DNA from: Ceriagrion tenellum
Taxonomy: Eukaryota; Arthropoda; Insecta; Odonata; Coenagrionidae
Direction: 5' to 3'
DNA: 64,000 nt
Assembly (NCBI GenBank): GCA_963169105.1
Contig: OY720642.1
Span: 78,346,716 to 78,410,715 of the forward strand
Within the stretch, counting starts at the first letter, position 1. Each line of letters begins with the position of its first letter. The notes under the pieces were generated by a model. That model saw only the letters and a program-made list of their open reading frames with translations, was not told where the DNA came from and did no database searches. Of this stretch, positions 23,034 through 33,285 are shown in pieces. The translations under genes were made by a program, and so were the position numbers.

Positions 23034-24005
23034 TTAGGCAGAAAGAGTCTGACTGCATTTGATGTAGCTGGGTAGAGAGTTGCATGTTGCGGTGGCGCTG
23101 ACTACAAATGATAGGTGGTATTTATTGGCACGATGCGCGAGGCAGTGCAGATTGGCAGGGTCACTCCTGGTAGACATGCTCCGAGATAGTGGAGGTCTAC
23201 TAAATAAGTCGTAGATATACGGAGGTTCTCTCCGGGAAAATAGCACGTATAGAAATGTGCAGAGCATGTATTGGCGTCTATTTTCAATACTAAGCCAGGT
23301 TAGTTGTGCTCTATAGGGAGTGATATGCTCGGCTCGGCGAATATTAAAAATGTATCGAATGCAGGAGTTCTGCAATCGCTGGAGTCTCTCTTTATGTTCA
23401 TTAGTCAAGTCACTGAAGACCAATGAGCAATAGTCAAAATTTGGAAAAACTAGTGTAGTGATAAGTAACTTTTTAGTATGAAAAGGTAGTATATGCTTGA
23501 AGAGTTTAAGTCGATAGACTGCGCTATTGATCCTATTTGAAATGTGAAGTACATGGTCGTGCCAAGTGTGGTTCATGTTCATTAATATTCCCAGATTCCG
23601 AACGACGTTGGAATATGGTACAGGAACGTTGTCTAGAATGACATTGGGGACTTCAACGAAATTTATTTTATTTATGATGCTCGCTGTACCAATAATGATT
23701 GATTTGGTTTTCTCACAGTTTAAGGTAAGAAAGTTCGCTTTGGCCCAGTTTGCCACGGCGTCAACATCCCTGTTAATTTGAGCGATCCCTTCATTTCGGT
23801 CTTGCAGATGAGATTGATGATAAATTTGCAAGTCGTCCGCATATAACATGTGCTTACAATTGTTTATTGATTTTGGGAGATCTAATATGTAGATAGCAAA
23901 CAACAGGGTACCAAGGACGGATCCTTGGGGTACACCTTTCACAGTTGGTAACCAGGAAGATAGATTACCCTGAGAATCCCGGACTGCCTGTTGCCGCCCA
24001 GTCAA
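23034..24005 (-). pseudogene. LINE reverse transcriptase, C-terminal part (palm onward)
   Basis: This open frame of 323 codons begins just after a frameshift and contains RT motif GVPQGSVLG (about 23908-23937) and the catalytic YADD box (23832-23843, in MLYADDLQIY). The thumb and C-terminal region follow, with NLGILMNMNHTWHDHV and the CNSLPSYIKCSQTLSA block. The frame ends at a TAA at the place where the family usually has an aromatic or Leu residue of a 'SAFK' motif, and the next codons still read like coding sequence for some 15 residues. The stop is therefore probably a mutation. The start used by the frame is not a real initiation site. Confidence 0.9.
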
Positions 24006-24690
24006 ATACGAGAGAAAAACCAGTTAAGAGCAGAAGCAGAGAAGTCGAGCAGCTTTATTTTACTGAGAAGGCAGGCATGATCAACTCTGTCAAAGGCCTT
24101 ACTGAAGTCGAACAGGACAAGTATTGTTACCTTCGACTGGTCAATAGCTAGACGGATGTCGTTCGTGACTTTGATTAGAGCAGATTGCGTACTGAAGCTC
24201 TTCATAAATCCCGATTGATAGGGATCCAGTTTATTTTGACTGGTGAGGTAGTCGAGAACTTGCTGGTGTACTATTATCTCAAGAACTTTTGAGAGAGCAC
24301 ATAATAATGATATAGGGCGATAGTCGTCAATGGTCTTAGGATTTTTAGATTTTTTTATCTGTACAACTATTGACGATTTCCAAGTAGATGGGAAGACTGA
24401 TGTCAGAATGGAATGATGGAAGATGTCAAGAATGAATGGGAGTAATACGTCTCCAGCTTTAATAATGAAGTCTATGGAGATATTATCAACACCCACAGAG
24501 TTGGATTTAGAGCTGCGAAGAGCTTTTTGTAGTGACTCAAATGAGATATTTTTAAAATAAAAGTTATTGTTATTAAAAGGCATAACAGGGTCTAAACGAG
24601 CTAAATTACTTGAAAAATGGGCGTTGTTTCCGGCCAGACTGCCGGTGAAGTGTTCATTAAACTGGTTCAACGAGAAGTTGAATTATCTAT
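24002..24690 (-). pseudogene. LINE reverse transcriptase, N-terminal part (fingers/palm)
   Basis: The frame encodes the finger and first palm motifs of a non-LTR reverse transcriptase. These include SNSVGVDNISIDFI, SIVVQIKKSKNPKTIDDYRP followed by ISLLCALSKVLE, YQSGFMKSFSTQSAL and the first catalytic aspartate in LVLFDFSKAFDRVDH (about 24078-24120). It overlaps the downstream frame by four bases. The break falls in a T-rich run within the stretch that normally reads W-F-x-S-Y-L, and the two frames are offset by one base, which fits a single-base deletion. Upstream, near 24690, another frame change separates it from the linker. Confidence 0.9.
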
Positions 24691-24985
24691 TGCATCCCGT
24701 TGTCGTATTAGATCAAGAGTTCGCAACTGTCGCCAAACACTGTTTGAATCCTTAAGAGAAGAAAGGGCAGAAGCATAATACGAGCGTTTGGCGTCAGTAA
24801 TGAGCGAATTTACTTTATTTCTAAGAGATTTATATTTTGAGAAAGCCCAATTTTGTCTGGTGCGAACGAAGGTAAGTCAAAATTTGTTTCTTGCGTTGAT
24901 TAGAGTTTTAATTTCATCGGTTAACCAGGGCGATGGAGGTCGCTCGTAGAGGCTCGTAGAGTAGTAATTAACTCTTCTGCTATAA
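24690..24985 (-). pseudogene. LINE ORF2 linker between endonuclease and RT, with stop codon
   Basis: In another reading frame the minus strand encodes RPPSPWLTDEIKTLINARNK, then a TGA, then FVRTRQNWAFSKYKSLRNK, a typical segment between endonuclease and RT in this LINE group. The PWLT-(D/E)-EI motif is diagnostic. The in-frame stop and the frameshift into the RT show decay. No endonuclease is found upstream. Confidence 0.8.
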
Positions 24986-26311
24986 TTTTTATTAATAGTG
25001 CATTAATTTCATTCGTCACTTTAACTAAAATTTATTATTTATGATGAGAGACCATTGCCATTAATTGTTTGAAATATCGCATTAATATAAAATTGGACGT
25101 TTGCAATGCAATACATAAATTCAAAATAATCATTTCATCTGAATTCATCGGTCACTATGCAGGAAGAAATGCAATAGAACCTCGATCTTTCATTGTCACC
25201 AGTAAAGGTAACATTGCCATGGGAAGTAGGCTTTCAGAAGCAAGAGAATCCTTAAGTTTTAACGTAGGTAATTTGGATAAATTTCGAAATCAATATTTTT
25301 GCCGCACAAATATAACATTTTCTACGAAATTGGTGTATATTTTACAACTTTTTCACTAAAAAAGCCTAAGCTTGCATCTAATTTCTGAACGTTGTTTATT
25401 GATAAAATTCGTCAGCTCTGGGAGCTTTTGAGCCAGTCAGAGGTGTCCATTGCGAAACATTTCCACAGTAACGAGACGGGGTGGTAGAGTGCCGCCTCGT
25501 GCGACTTTCTCGCCTTGTCCTCTGATTGGCCTGTTCTAGTTAATCGCCTTTTCCCTCAATCCCTTTTTTGTCCGTTGAAGTACTACGAGTCAGATTCCCT
25601 ACTCCCTTCATTGGTGCTGCGTATGACTAGCGAGTATCTTACGGGATGACGAATGACCGGCGTATCGCTTAATCTATGGCAGTATGTAAAAGGAGTCCAA
25701 AAAAAAGTTGTAAATAGTTTTATTACAGTGTAATTGTACGTTGTTTTGGAGAAATGATAAAAACCGCCATGAGAGTTACTTTTTTTTTTACTAAATAACG
25801 ATCGAGAAATTGTGTCTGTACTTTTGCAAACTAAACCTTAAACGTTCCCTAGTAACATTCTAAGTTTAATGTATTGTTGTGACCATATAACCAATTTTTA
25901 TTTTCATTCTAGTAAATATTTGATTTGGAAATAAAGAATGGCAAAGTAATGCAATAAGGTATGCTATTAGTTCGCGTTATCTTGCAATAGGCTTTTCTCA
26001 CCTTGTGAATTCGATATTGCGGATATTGTAAAATATATTGATATCTACAATTACATGAGGTATAATGCAACCGGAAGGAGGGGGAATAAGATTAGAAATA
26101 ATGATGTTCAATGTCAATTATGCATTCGTTTCGCAAGATATGTGTATGATAAATTCCACTTGCGAGAAAACAATTTTGTAACGCACCTTCTTACTACATT
26201 CAATCGAATCAATTATTCATTTCATCGTTCTATATTTTCAGTTTTTTTTTTAGATAGGCCCATAGGCGAAATAAATACTGGGGATAATGTTAACATTGGA
26301 ACGATTTATTC
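24986..26311. other. Unannotated stretch
   Basis: AT-rich flank of the LINE, then unrecognised sequence with a GC-richer patch at 25400-25660. No gene or repeat is supported. Confidence 0.45.
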
Positions 26312-26331
26312 TTTCCTGTAAGGACATTTAC

Positions 26332-26428
<97 letters not shown>

Positions 26429-26678
26429 TTTGCCAGAGAAAGGCAGACGACAAACACAGAAAACAAAAAAATGATGAACACACTTACAAAGTTTCTTGAT
26501 ATTTCGGTGCCACTAGCACCTTGGTCGCAAGAGCGAAGACTGAGAAGGAAGGGAGGACTGAGGCGGAAGGAAGGAAGGGAGGGGAGGGACAGGGGAAGGG
26601 GAGGAGGGGGAGGGAGAGGAAAGGTGGGGGCGGGAGGCGGGAAGTGGAAGAAATTCATTTCCTGTAAAGACATTTACG
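26312..26678 (-). mobile_element. Retroposon-like insertion with 21 bp flanking direct repeats and hairpin motif
   Basis: TTTCCTGTAAGGACATTTACG at 26312-26332 recurs with one mismatch at 26658-26678 and encloses 325 bp, as a target-site duplication would. Read on the minus strand the insert has a C+T-rich 5' part, then a hairpin GGTGC-TAGTG-GCACC followed at once by GAAATATC (26498-26520). An AT-rich stretch follows, ending in (TA)n. A long duplication with a simple-repeat tail suggests retroposition. The GC-stem-then-GAAA arrangement resembles Penelope-like hammerhead motifs, but the CTGATGA box is not present (GCGACCAA at that place). Confidence 0.55.
26333..26426. repeat. (TG)n(TA)43 microsatellite
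   Basis: A few TG units lead into about 43 uninterrupted TA dinucleotides. It sits at the tail end of the insertion 26312-26678. The Tyr-Ile repeat proteins predicted here are artefacts. Confidence 0.95.
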
Positions 26679-27167
26679 CATAAATATTTACGTATATATG
26701 TTAACTTAGTACTTGTTGCTTTCTGCCAGGTAATAAATCTACTCAAATATTTCAATAGTATGGCCAGGATTATATTACCAAGTGCTTGCCAATGTCAATG
26801 GAGGACGCTAGATATGTGTGATAAGTTCATTTAAGCTGCCTGATTCATATTAAGTTGGGCTTAAAGTGTTTTTTTTTTCGTGGACTAAAAAATGTATTTT
26901 TTTTTAAAGTAATGCTTAGTTTTTCCGCATAAATTTAATATAGTGCGACCATGGTTTTCATCGTCATCTTCGGTACTATACTTAATTTATGTGAAAAAAA
27001 CAGAGTATTAATTTTACATTCACTGAGATCGGTAAATTACACGAAGTCACGTCGGAAACCATCAAATTTATCCAGTATTTTTTATTTCATACTGAGGGTG
27101 TATTACTAATTTTACATTATTATATTGTGCCATCACTCGAAGAACATCTGAAGTTATCCATTCCCTC

Positions 27168-27213
27168 CTGATGATGATGATGATGACACCGTTGCGTCGA
27201 AACATGTTGTGCC
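27168..27213 (+). other. Hammerhead-like motif of Penelope type (exact CTGATGA, weak stems)
   Basis: CTGATGA is followed by ATG repeats, then GAC-ACCGTTGC-GTC closing a three-base-pair stem, then GAAAC and a short CA/TG stem before GCC. This is the order of a type I minimal hammerhead (core, stem II, GAAA, stem III). The cleavage triplet position reads GCC instead of the expected NUH ending, and no stem I pairing is visible. It is best taken as a decayed copy of a Penelope-like terminal repeat. Confidence 0.4.
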
Positions 27214-27480
27214 AAAAAAATAAATCTGTGCCAGGAAACCAAGTTACTTTTTCATTTGTATTATCCATACCCTTTAATTTTTCAATTACATTTTCTTTAA
27301 TTTCCTTTAATTTTCCAATAAATACCTCTACTGCGAGATAGGCAAGCCTGTTCTTGATACAGTAGCGAGACGTTTCATTGCGACTGCAGTTATTTGAATT
27401 AAAGTTTGAATAATTTTAATGTTAAAAAAAAATTTTAAGATGTCAACTTTTACTAAAACCACTCGATTTATTAAAACAAC

Positions 27481-27516
27481 TACCCAGGTTTCGATGTGCA
27501 TTCACATCATTTGGTG
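27481..27516 (-). other. Penelope-type hairpin remnant (AAATGA variant)
   Basis: On the minus strand CAAATGATGTG-AATG-CACATC forms a clean stem, directly followed by GAAACCTGGGTAG. The GAAACCTGGGT part can form the tiny stem III (ACC/GGT). The 5' core is CAAATGA and not CTGATGA. Confidence 0.5.
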
Positions 27517-28019
27517 AGTTTTGTGAAAACAGAGACCATTCTATAATTTGTCAGCCAAAGGTCAAAAGGTTTGGGAGATGTTGGCCTATCTCGTGCAACC
27601 GAACATCTCCTTCAGGGTTCATTACGTAATTAAGAGAGAGGGCAAAAAAATATTTCCACTCGTCCCCTCACTACTCTCAGGAATTTAATTTACAAAGTAC
27701 AATATAATGAGCCCAGGAAATGTTCCCGTTAACAAACCAGGGGAGGCTGTTGGAAATGGAGGTGGGGGTCATTGCGTTCGGACTCACTGCGCGATAATTT
27801 TCAACTTCGAACGCGTCACCTGAAAATCGTAAAATACGTGGCATTCCACCCAAAAAAAAACTCATCAGAGTTGTGCATGTAACGGAGTGGAGATGAACGG
27901 AAGAGTGGGCTGAGGGAGAAAGAGGAATTTCAATGAATTATCGAGTTATCTCCCGCAGAATTGCGAGTTGTGATTTGGGGCGGAAGAACACGGAGAGGCT
28001 CCTCTATCTCCCTTTCCCA

Positions 28020-28410
28020 GCCTGTGTTTCTGCGTGTGCGTGGATGTGGATCTCTCTCTCTGTCTTTCTAGCTTAGCTCACTGCTTCACTTCATCGTCCG
28101 TGCGGCGCGTCCGCTCCGCCATGAGCGTCCATCACTTTCGTGTGTCCGGAATTAACGAGCGATGTATCCGCGGCGGCGACTTGCGTCTCTGTGGGTGGGC
28201 GGACATGTTTCCGCGTGACCATAACCACCTTCTCCTCCTAGTTCAGCGTTAAAGCTTCCACTTCCCCTCTCCGCTACCGTACGTGGTTGGTACACCCACC
28301 CACTTACACTGTCTGTAACGTCCACGTTTCGCTCGTCCTCCCTCTCCTCCTCCTCCTCCGCACCTTCCGGAACACCAACCCGATCTATCTTCCGGGAATG
28401 ATGATGCCGG
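28020..28410. promoter_or_regulatory. CpG-rich, pyrimidine-biased island (candidate regulatory region)
   Basis: CpG density rises sharply in 28095-28230 (for example CGTGCGGCGCGTCCGCTCCG), with CT microsatellite at 28051-28070 and CTCCTCCTCCTCC at 28344-28358. This could mark a promoter-proximal region, but no exon is recognised. The 72-codon frame at 28034-28252 has no domain. Confidence 0.3.
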
Positions 28411-30289
28411 TCGTCTTTTCAGGGACGAGATTGGAATTAAGTAGTCCCTACTACCACACCTGAACTCCCGTCTGGATCACATGCTTGCGAAATTTTGGCG
28501 GTATATAGCGGGAGGGTGTTTTTTTCAGAAGGACACAGCGTGACTAACGGAGGTGATTGTGGTGTGTGATTTCAACTATTTGTATGCCTAGGGATATGGA
28601 GTCACTACTTCACTACTATGGAGTCACTACTGGGATGTATGACAAGATAGAAACAACGATGCATATCTTCAGCTCCGCTGTGAAAAGTTTCCATCGGCGT
28701 ATTTATTGCGATTCGGTGTTGTCATGGGCAAGTGTTTGGATAAAACATTTGCGCTACGTTAGCGTCGTTAGTCAGCAGTTGCGATGCCGCATCCTTGCAG
28801 TCCGCTTTGCATGGCACATTTTATTGTACAAACGAACGTATGAACTCTCGCATGAGGAAAATTGTACCGTGTAAAGTGGCAAATTGTATGATTGTCTGAA
28901 TGACTTAACGGGAAATAGAACCTGCTCTATATCCATTCAATCTATTGTACAATCCATGATACTTTCGTTTGTACAATAACAAAATATGTAGACAAAATAT
29001 GTTTGGTAATCATTCCCTGTTACATATCCAGAATTCCCCGCGAATCTCAGTATATAAATTTTATCCATTCCTTCACGGAGGCTCATTCACGTTCCACTTC
29101 ACACGATCCGTCGCCAATGTTCTTTTATTTTACTTATTACTAATTTCCTTTCATGTCATCTCGTGTGAATTATAAATATTTAAGTGCTCTAAATCCCTTT
29201 CTTATATTTGTATATTTATTTTATGCTTAAGCTTTGGTCGCTTTAGCTGTCGGCGGGAAGAAAGTTCAGTCGCCCGTAAATGTTCGATGTTTGTAGTTGT
29301 TTTTTTGTGCATCTTTTTGCCATTTTCCGTCTGACAATCCCCGTCAGTGATTTGTATGGTAGTACGAAAAATGGATTTCAAGTAGGATGCAGTGTGTAGG
29401 ATATGTTAACGCTTGGGTAAAGCCTAGGCCCAGTAGTCTCGGACGCCGGTAACAATATAACCCACCAAAAAAGAAAGCCAGAATGTCTCATTTGCTGTTG
29501 TGGTAGAGTATCTAGTTGTGATGGGGAGATAGTGCTTGTGATCGGAGAGTGGGAGGCCGGCATTTTCTTGCCTCCATTTATATCTAGCACGTAGCTCTTA
29601 AGATTTTTTTTTGAGCGGGATGTAATTTTTTTCAAATCACCTTTTTTTCCGTCCCCCTTACCACCACTCGCATGTGTTATCCCTCCCCGGCTAATACTTG
29701 TCGGATTTTCGTGCGATATCTTTTTTTATATTCTCCTTCCCTCCGCCAAAATCCTCGGATTCGTTGGCTGAATACGCCTCCTCGAAAATGACGGTAAATG
29801 CCGGGAATGGGGGCGACAGCGATTCGCACTCGTAAAAATTTTCCGACGCAGAATGCTGCGCACAATTTCGATCGTGCAGGGTAAGTGTGGCTAGAAAGTA
29901 AATTGACTGCGAGGCCTAGTTTCCGTCTCTCTGCGTCCTTCCCACTCACGAACTTAGCTCTCCGCCCCTTTCCATTTACCTCTCCTTCTCTTCCATCAAA
30001 TAAGTACTATTGGACTTGCTGCAATAACTGTTGCGGGGTTCTTAGGACTGCTACCTCGGAAGCCGGATAAAAAATATCCTTAAAAACGCTAGGCAACGAT
30101 ATTGCATGCAAAAAACTGATCATAATACGAATACCTTTCAATTTGGGGTGAGATGCTGTGTTGAAAAAGGGTAAAACATTGTTGTCTGAATGATACATTC
30201 TGAATATATGACTTAAAAATCGATGTTTTAGTGGAAATAAGCTTTGATCGTGCGCATCTTTGACTGATTTTTTTAGCAGTTTTTCACTT
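28411..30289. other. Unannotated stretch
   Basis: No supported gene. TATGGAGTCACTACT occurs twice within 28594-28632, a small tandem duplication. The rest is ordinary. Confidence 0.45.
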
Positions 30290-30545
30290 CTACTACTTTT
30301 TTTCTTTATTATCATCATTGGTCGTCCAATCCTAGGATTGGTTGACTGCAGCCCACCGCCCTTTCCTATCAATTGCTAGCGCCCTTACCTGGTATCTCTT
30401 CCTATGTACTTTCCTCTTTATTTAGTCCATGAAATATTCCTGGGTCTTCCTCTGAGGACTTTTCCCTCCATTTTACCTTCAATTATGTTCTTCACAAACC
30501 CATTGTGTCTCAAGGTGTGTCCAATCCATCTCATTCTTCTTTTCT
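30290..30545 (-). mobile_element. 3' end of a second LINE family (decayed)
   Basis: The minus strand from 30544 reads RRMRWIGHTLRHNGFVKN, then IIEGKMEGKVLRGRPRNIS and a stop soon after. This is the C-terminal block found at the end of many animal endonuclease-reverse transcriptase ORFs (W-I-G-H-x-L-R, then I-I-E-G-K and R-G-R-P-R). Downstream follow CTGCAGTCAACCAATCCTAG and GATGATAATAAAG before an A-run, typical of a LINE 3' end. Only the last ~40 codons are clear. Sequence upstream to about 31000 may be more of the same element but is too degraded to say. Confidence 0.75.
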
Positions 30546-32924
30546 GTAATATATTCTAATATTTAGTCACCATAGTAATACCCCTACTCCTTCCACTGCA
30601 ACACTATTTCAGATATTTCTTTGGAGTTGTTTTTCATTATCTCTTATTCCATCTCTCTAAGTCTTTTGGCATTATATTTTTACTGTACTAATCCGTCTTG
30701 CTTTACCATTATTTATCGTTTAAATGCGTGAATACTTTCTCATTGTCTTCCTAAATTGAATTCTATCCTTATATTCTCAAAGAGAAACATTTGATATCCA
30801 TCGTCTACTATTTATAATTCTCTTTCCTCCCTTAGTATATCAACCTATACAGAGGTATCGGCTATTCATCGTGGATTTATTTCTTTTATCTTCTCCTGGT
30901 CACCCCTCATTTTTATTTAAGTTTGTTTCGACTCAGTCCTTTTTAATATACCATTGAAACCTAAGCACTGCCTCCCACCTCGTTCTCGTTTCGGGTGTGT
31001 ACGAATTTATTCATTTTGAAAGAGTTTCAAAGCGTTTTTTCTCCCGTTCGAAATGAATAGCGTTTTGGCCTTTCTCTCTTAGGATATTCAAATGAGAGAT
31101 TGATTTCGAGATTGACGAAGGGGAATTGCAATTTCCCCTTCTCAGAGAACATAAAAACGAAGCTTACAAATAGTAACCAGGAAATTCGTTCTGTTTCCAA
31201 GTGTCACCGTTGAGTTAGAGATTAACCTCCCAAATATTTTATAATTTATTAGGATTTCCAGCGTGTAATGTTCATTATATTTGTCAAGGTGGTCGAATGT
31301 ATGATAGATTTAGCGGGTTTTCATAAATTGTATTCCACTATTTCCTCTTTTCTATGTTTTCGTTCATAAGTTTAAAGGTAGTCGAATGTATGATAAATTA
31401 GCGGGTTCAAAAAAAATTGTGCGTCAATATTTCCTCTTTTTTATGTTTCCCTTCGTAAGCTGTGAGAAAGGCTTTCCACAAGAAAGCTAGCTCATTCTGT
31501 CTTTAGTTAAATATACGACGAAGGATTCGAGGACAAATGGTAAGTAAGCAATGTTTTTAAGACAAGCTGTTTCAGGATCTACTTCTCCGTAGATATTTTT
31601 AGATGGCATTGCGCTAATTTTGAACTTTATCCATTTTAAAAACATTTCCTCGTATTTCAAATCCAGTTGCTATGATTCGTTCTTTATTGCGAGTGTTGAG
31701 CAGTCTTTCCTTGAATCTAGCCTCAAATTCTGGTCTTTTGGGTACTGTGAAGCAATAGAAGTTGAATGAAGATTCTCTTTTTTTTTCAAAAGATTTTTCA
31801 AGCCACGGGTTCCAATCATTTGGCCTTCAGTCCCTTCCCATTCTTTTCTCTGAGAGAATGAGTTTCAGTAAAAAAGTATGCTCCATTATGTTGCACATGT
31901 GTCGATTAAAATGCTATTTAGTTCCAACGTCCTCATTTTCAAGTTATGTTCCTTTTATAGAATACCATTCTCATGGATGCCTATCCCGGCAGTGTGTGGT
32001 TCGGTTCTCATTTGAGCGGATGGATGTTTTTTAAAATCCTTAATTTTAAGTCTGTAATTGGTGAAATCGAAAGACACGAAGTAAATTTTTTTAACACTGT
32101 TTTGTGATATTCCTTCTTGTGTACATAATTGGGGTGGCTACTCATGCGACGCCCACCAGGAATATCAAGATTTTTTCTCATGCCGCTATTGATTGATTAT
32201 TCCTCATTCCACCTAAATTCGCTGTTTAACGAGGTGGTTTGTAAACTGCATACTACATCCAAAAGAGTTGTTATCGGCACTCAAGCATTGCCTAGCTTTT
32301 TCTGTCGATCACGTGCTGTAGCGTTTAATACGGCTAAATTTCCTATGCTTGAATCTTAGTTTATAGGAGAGGATAGATGTCATCCTAATGTACGACTTTG
32401 AAACCTTTACTTTGACGACTTAACGGTAATCCAGGGTAGCAATTTTTAAATGCATGGTTATTTTGATTACAATTCATCAGAGAAGTCGTTTATAAAAGCT
32501 ATTTAACTGATTTGATTTATAATAAGTTGTTTATAATGTAAATGTGAAATTATAGTGGTGCAAGAACCCCTCTTTTGAATGCTGGTGTATTAGTAATAAA
32601 ATGCTGGACTGAAATGCTCTCATTATGGCCTATTGCAGCCTTACTGACTTTGCTAACCATATGGCCCCATTTATTTTCTCCTTAACTAGGCTTGTATGCC
32701 TCTGGTATGCTGAATGGCATACCATCAGCATTTACTATGATTTACGTACACGCAACCAAGGAATTGAATAGTTTCACGCGAATCGTCCTTTGGATTCAGT
32801 GGTACAAAGCCTGGACGAAGTGCGTGGAGCCGTTTCGATTGGTATCCGTTGACCTGAGCCGCGTGCGGTAAAAATAAAGCGACATTTCCCGCAAATCGTA
32901 GAGGATGTAATAAATGAATTCACC
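30546..32924. other. Unannotated stretch
   Basis: Its left part may be degraded LINE. The tandem duplication at 31286-31461 is listed separately. No gene recognised. Confidence 0.4.
31286..31461. repeat. Tandem duplication, 88 bp unit, two copies
   Basis: Copy 1 (31286-31373) and copy 2 (31374-31461) share AAGGT(G/A)GTCGAATGTATGAT, TAGCGGGTT, TATTTCCTCTTTT, TATGTTT and CGT(T/A)A-like ends in the same order. They have diverged by point changes and small indels. Confidence 0.8.
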
Positions 32925-33285
32925 GCGGTTCCTTTCTCTTTTATTTTTCTCATTTCCATCCACATTCCCTTATCCTTTTCGATTCGTGCGAGGTCGTTTC
33001 CTCTCCCTTTTCCCCGTGACATTTCTCCTATTTCCCCGATTTCGATCACCTTGCACGCTCCGCGTTTGTGATCGAGCGTGAGACAGCAGGGGTCAAGGTA
33101 GAATGAGGGGGGACATGGATGCTAGGGGTTTTGTTTGGCGGATTTCCGTGGCATTGAACGGTTTTTCAGAGATGGAGGGTGGACGAGTGCGGTTGAGGGG
33201 GGTTGTAGGCGAAGGGGAGTTTGGGGACCTGGGGGAGGAGGGTGGGGAAGAAAAACAAGATAAAAGGGAGTTGGTTTTTTTTAGC
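32925..33285. repeat. Pyrimidine-to-purine strand switch
   Basis: The plus strand is C+T-rich at about 32925-33050 and abruptly G+A-rich with GGGG runs at about 33095-33285. The frames here look like composition artefacts. Confidence 0.5.

Larger units (their letters stand above)
22736..24985 (-). mobile_element. Non-LTR retrotransposon (LINE), CR1/Jockey-group-like, 5' truncated and decayed
   Basis: Read on the minus strand the element contains the end of ORF2: a pre-RT linker, a reverse transcriptase and a C-terminal region, followed by a 3' tail ending near GAGCAAAATAAATAA. The endonuclease is absent, so the copy is 5' truncated near 24985. It carries at least two in-frame stops and two frameshifts and is inactive. 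The reverse transcriptase style (YADDLQIY, FDFSKAFDRVDH, GVPQGSVLG) and the C-terminal CNSLPSYI block fit the CR1/Rex1/Jockey assemblage. Exact clade assignment needs a tree. The 3' tail holds a tandem duplication. Confidence 0.9.
26679..28019. other. AT-rich stretch holding two hairpin motifs
   Basis: Apart from the motifs at 27168-27213 and 27481-27516 I recognise nothing. The segment 27280-27330 is a low-complexity CTTTAATTT repeat. Confidence 0.45.

Noticed and set aside
26312..26678. CRISPR-like or direct-repeat array
   Set aside because: There are only two copies of the 21 bp repeat; a target-site duplication explains them.
26290..26683. Tyr-Ile repeat proteins on both strands
   Set aside because: They are translations of the (TA)43 microsatellite and adjacent GA tract.
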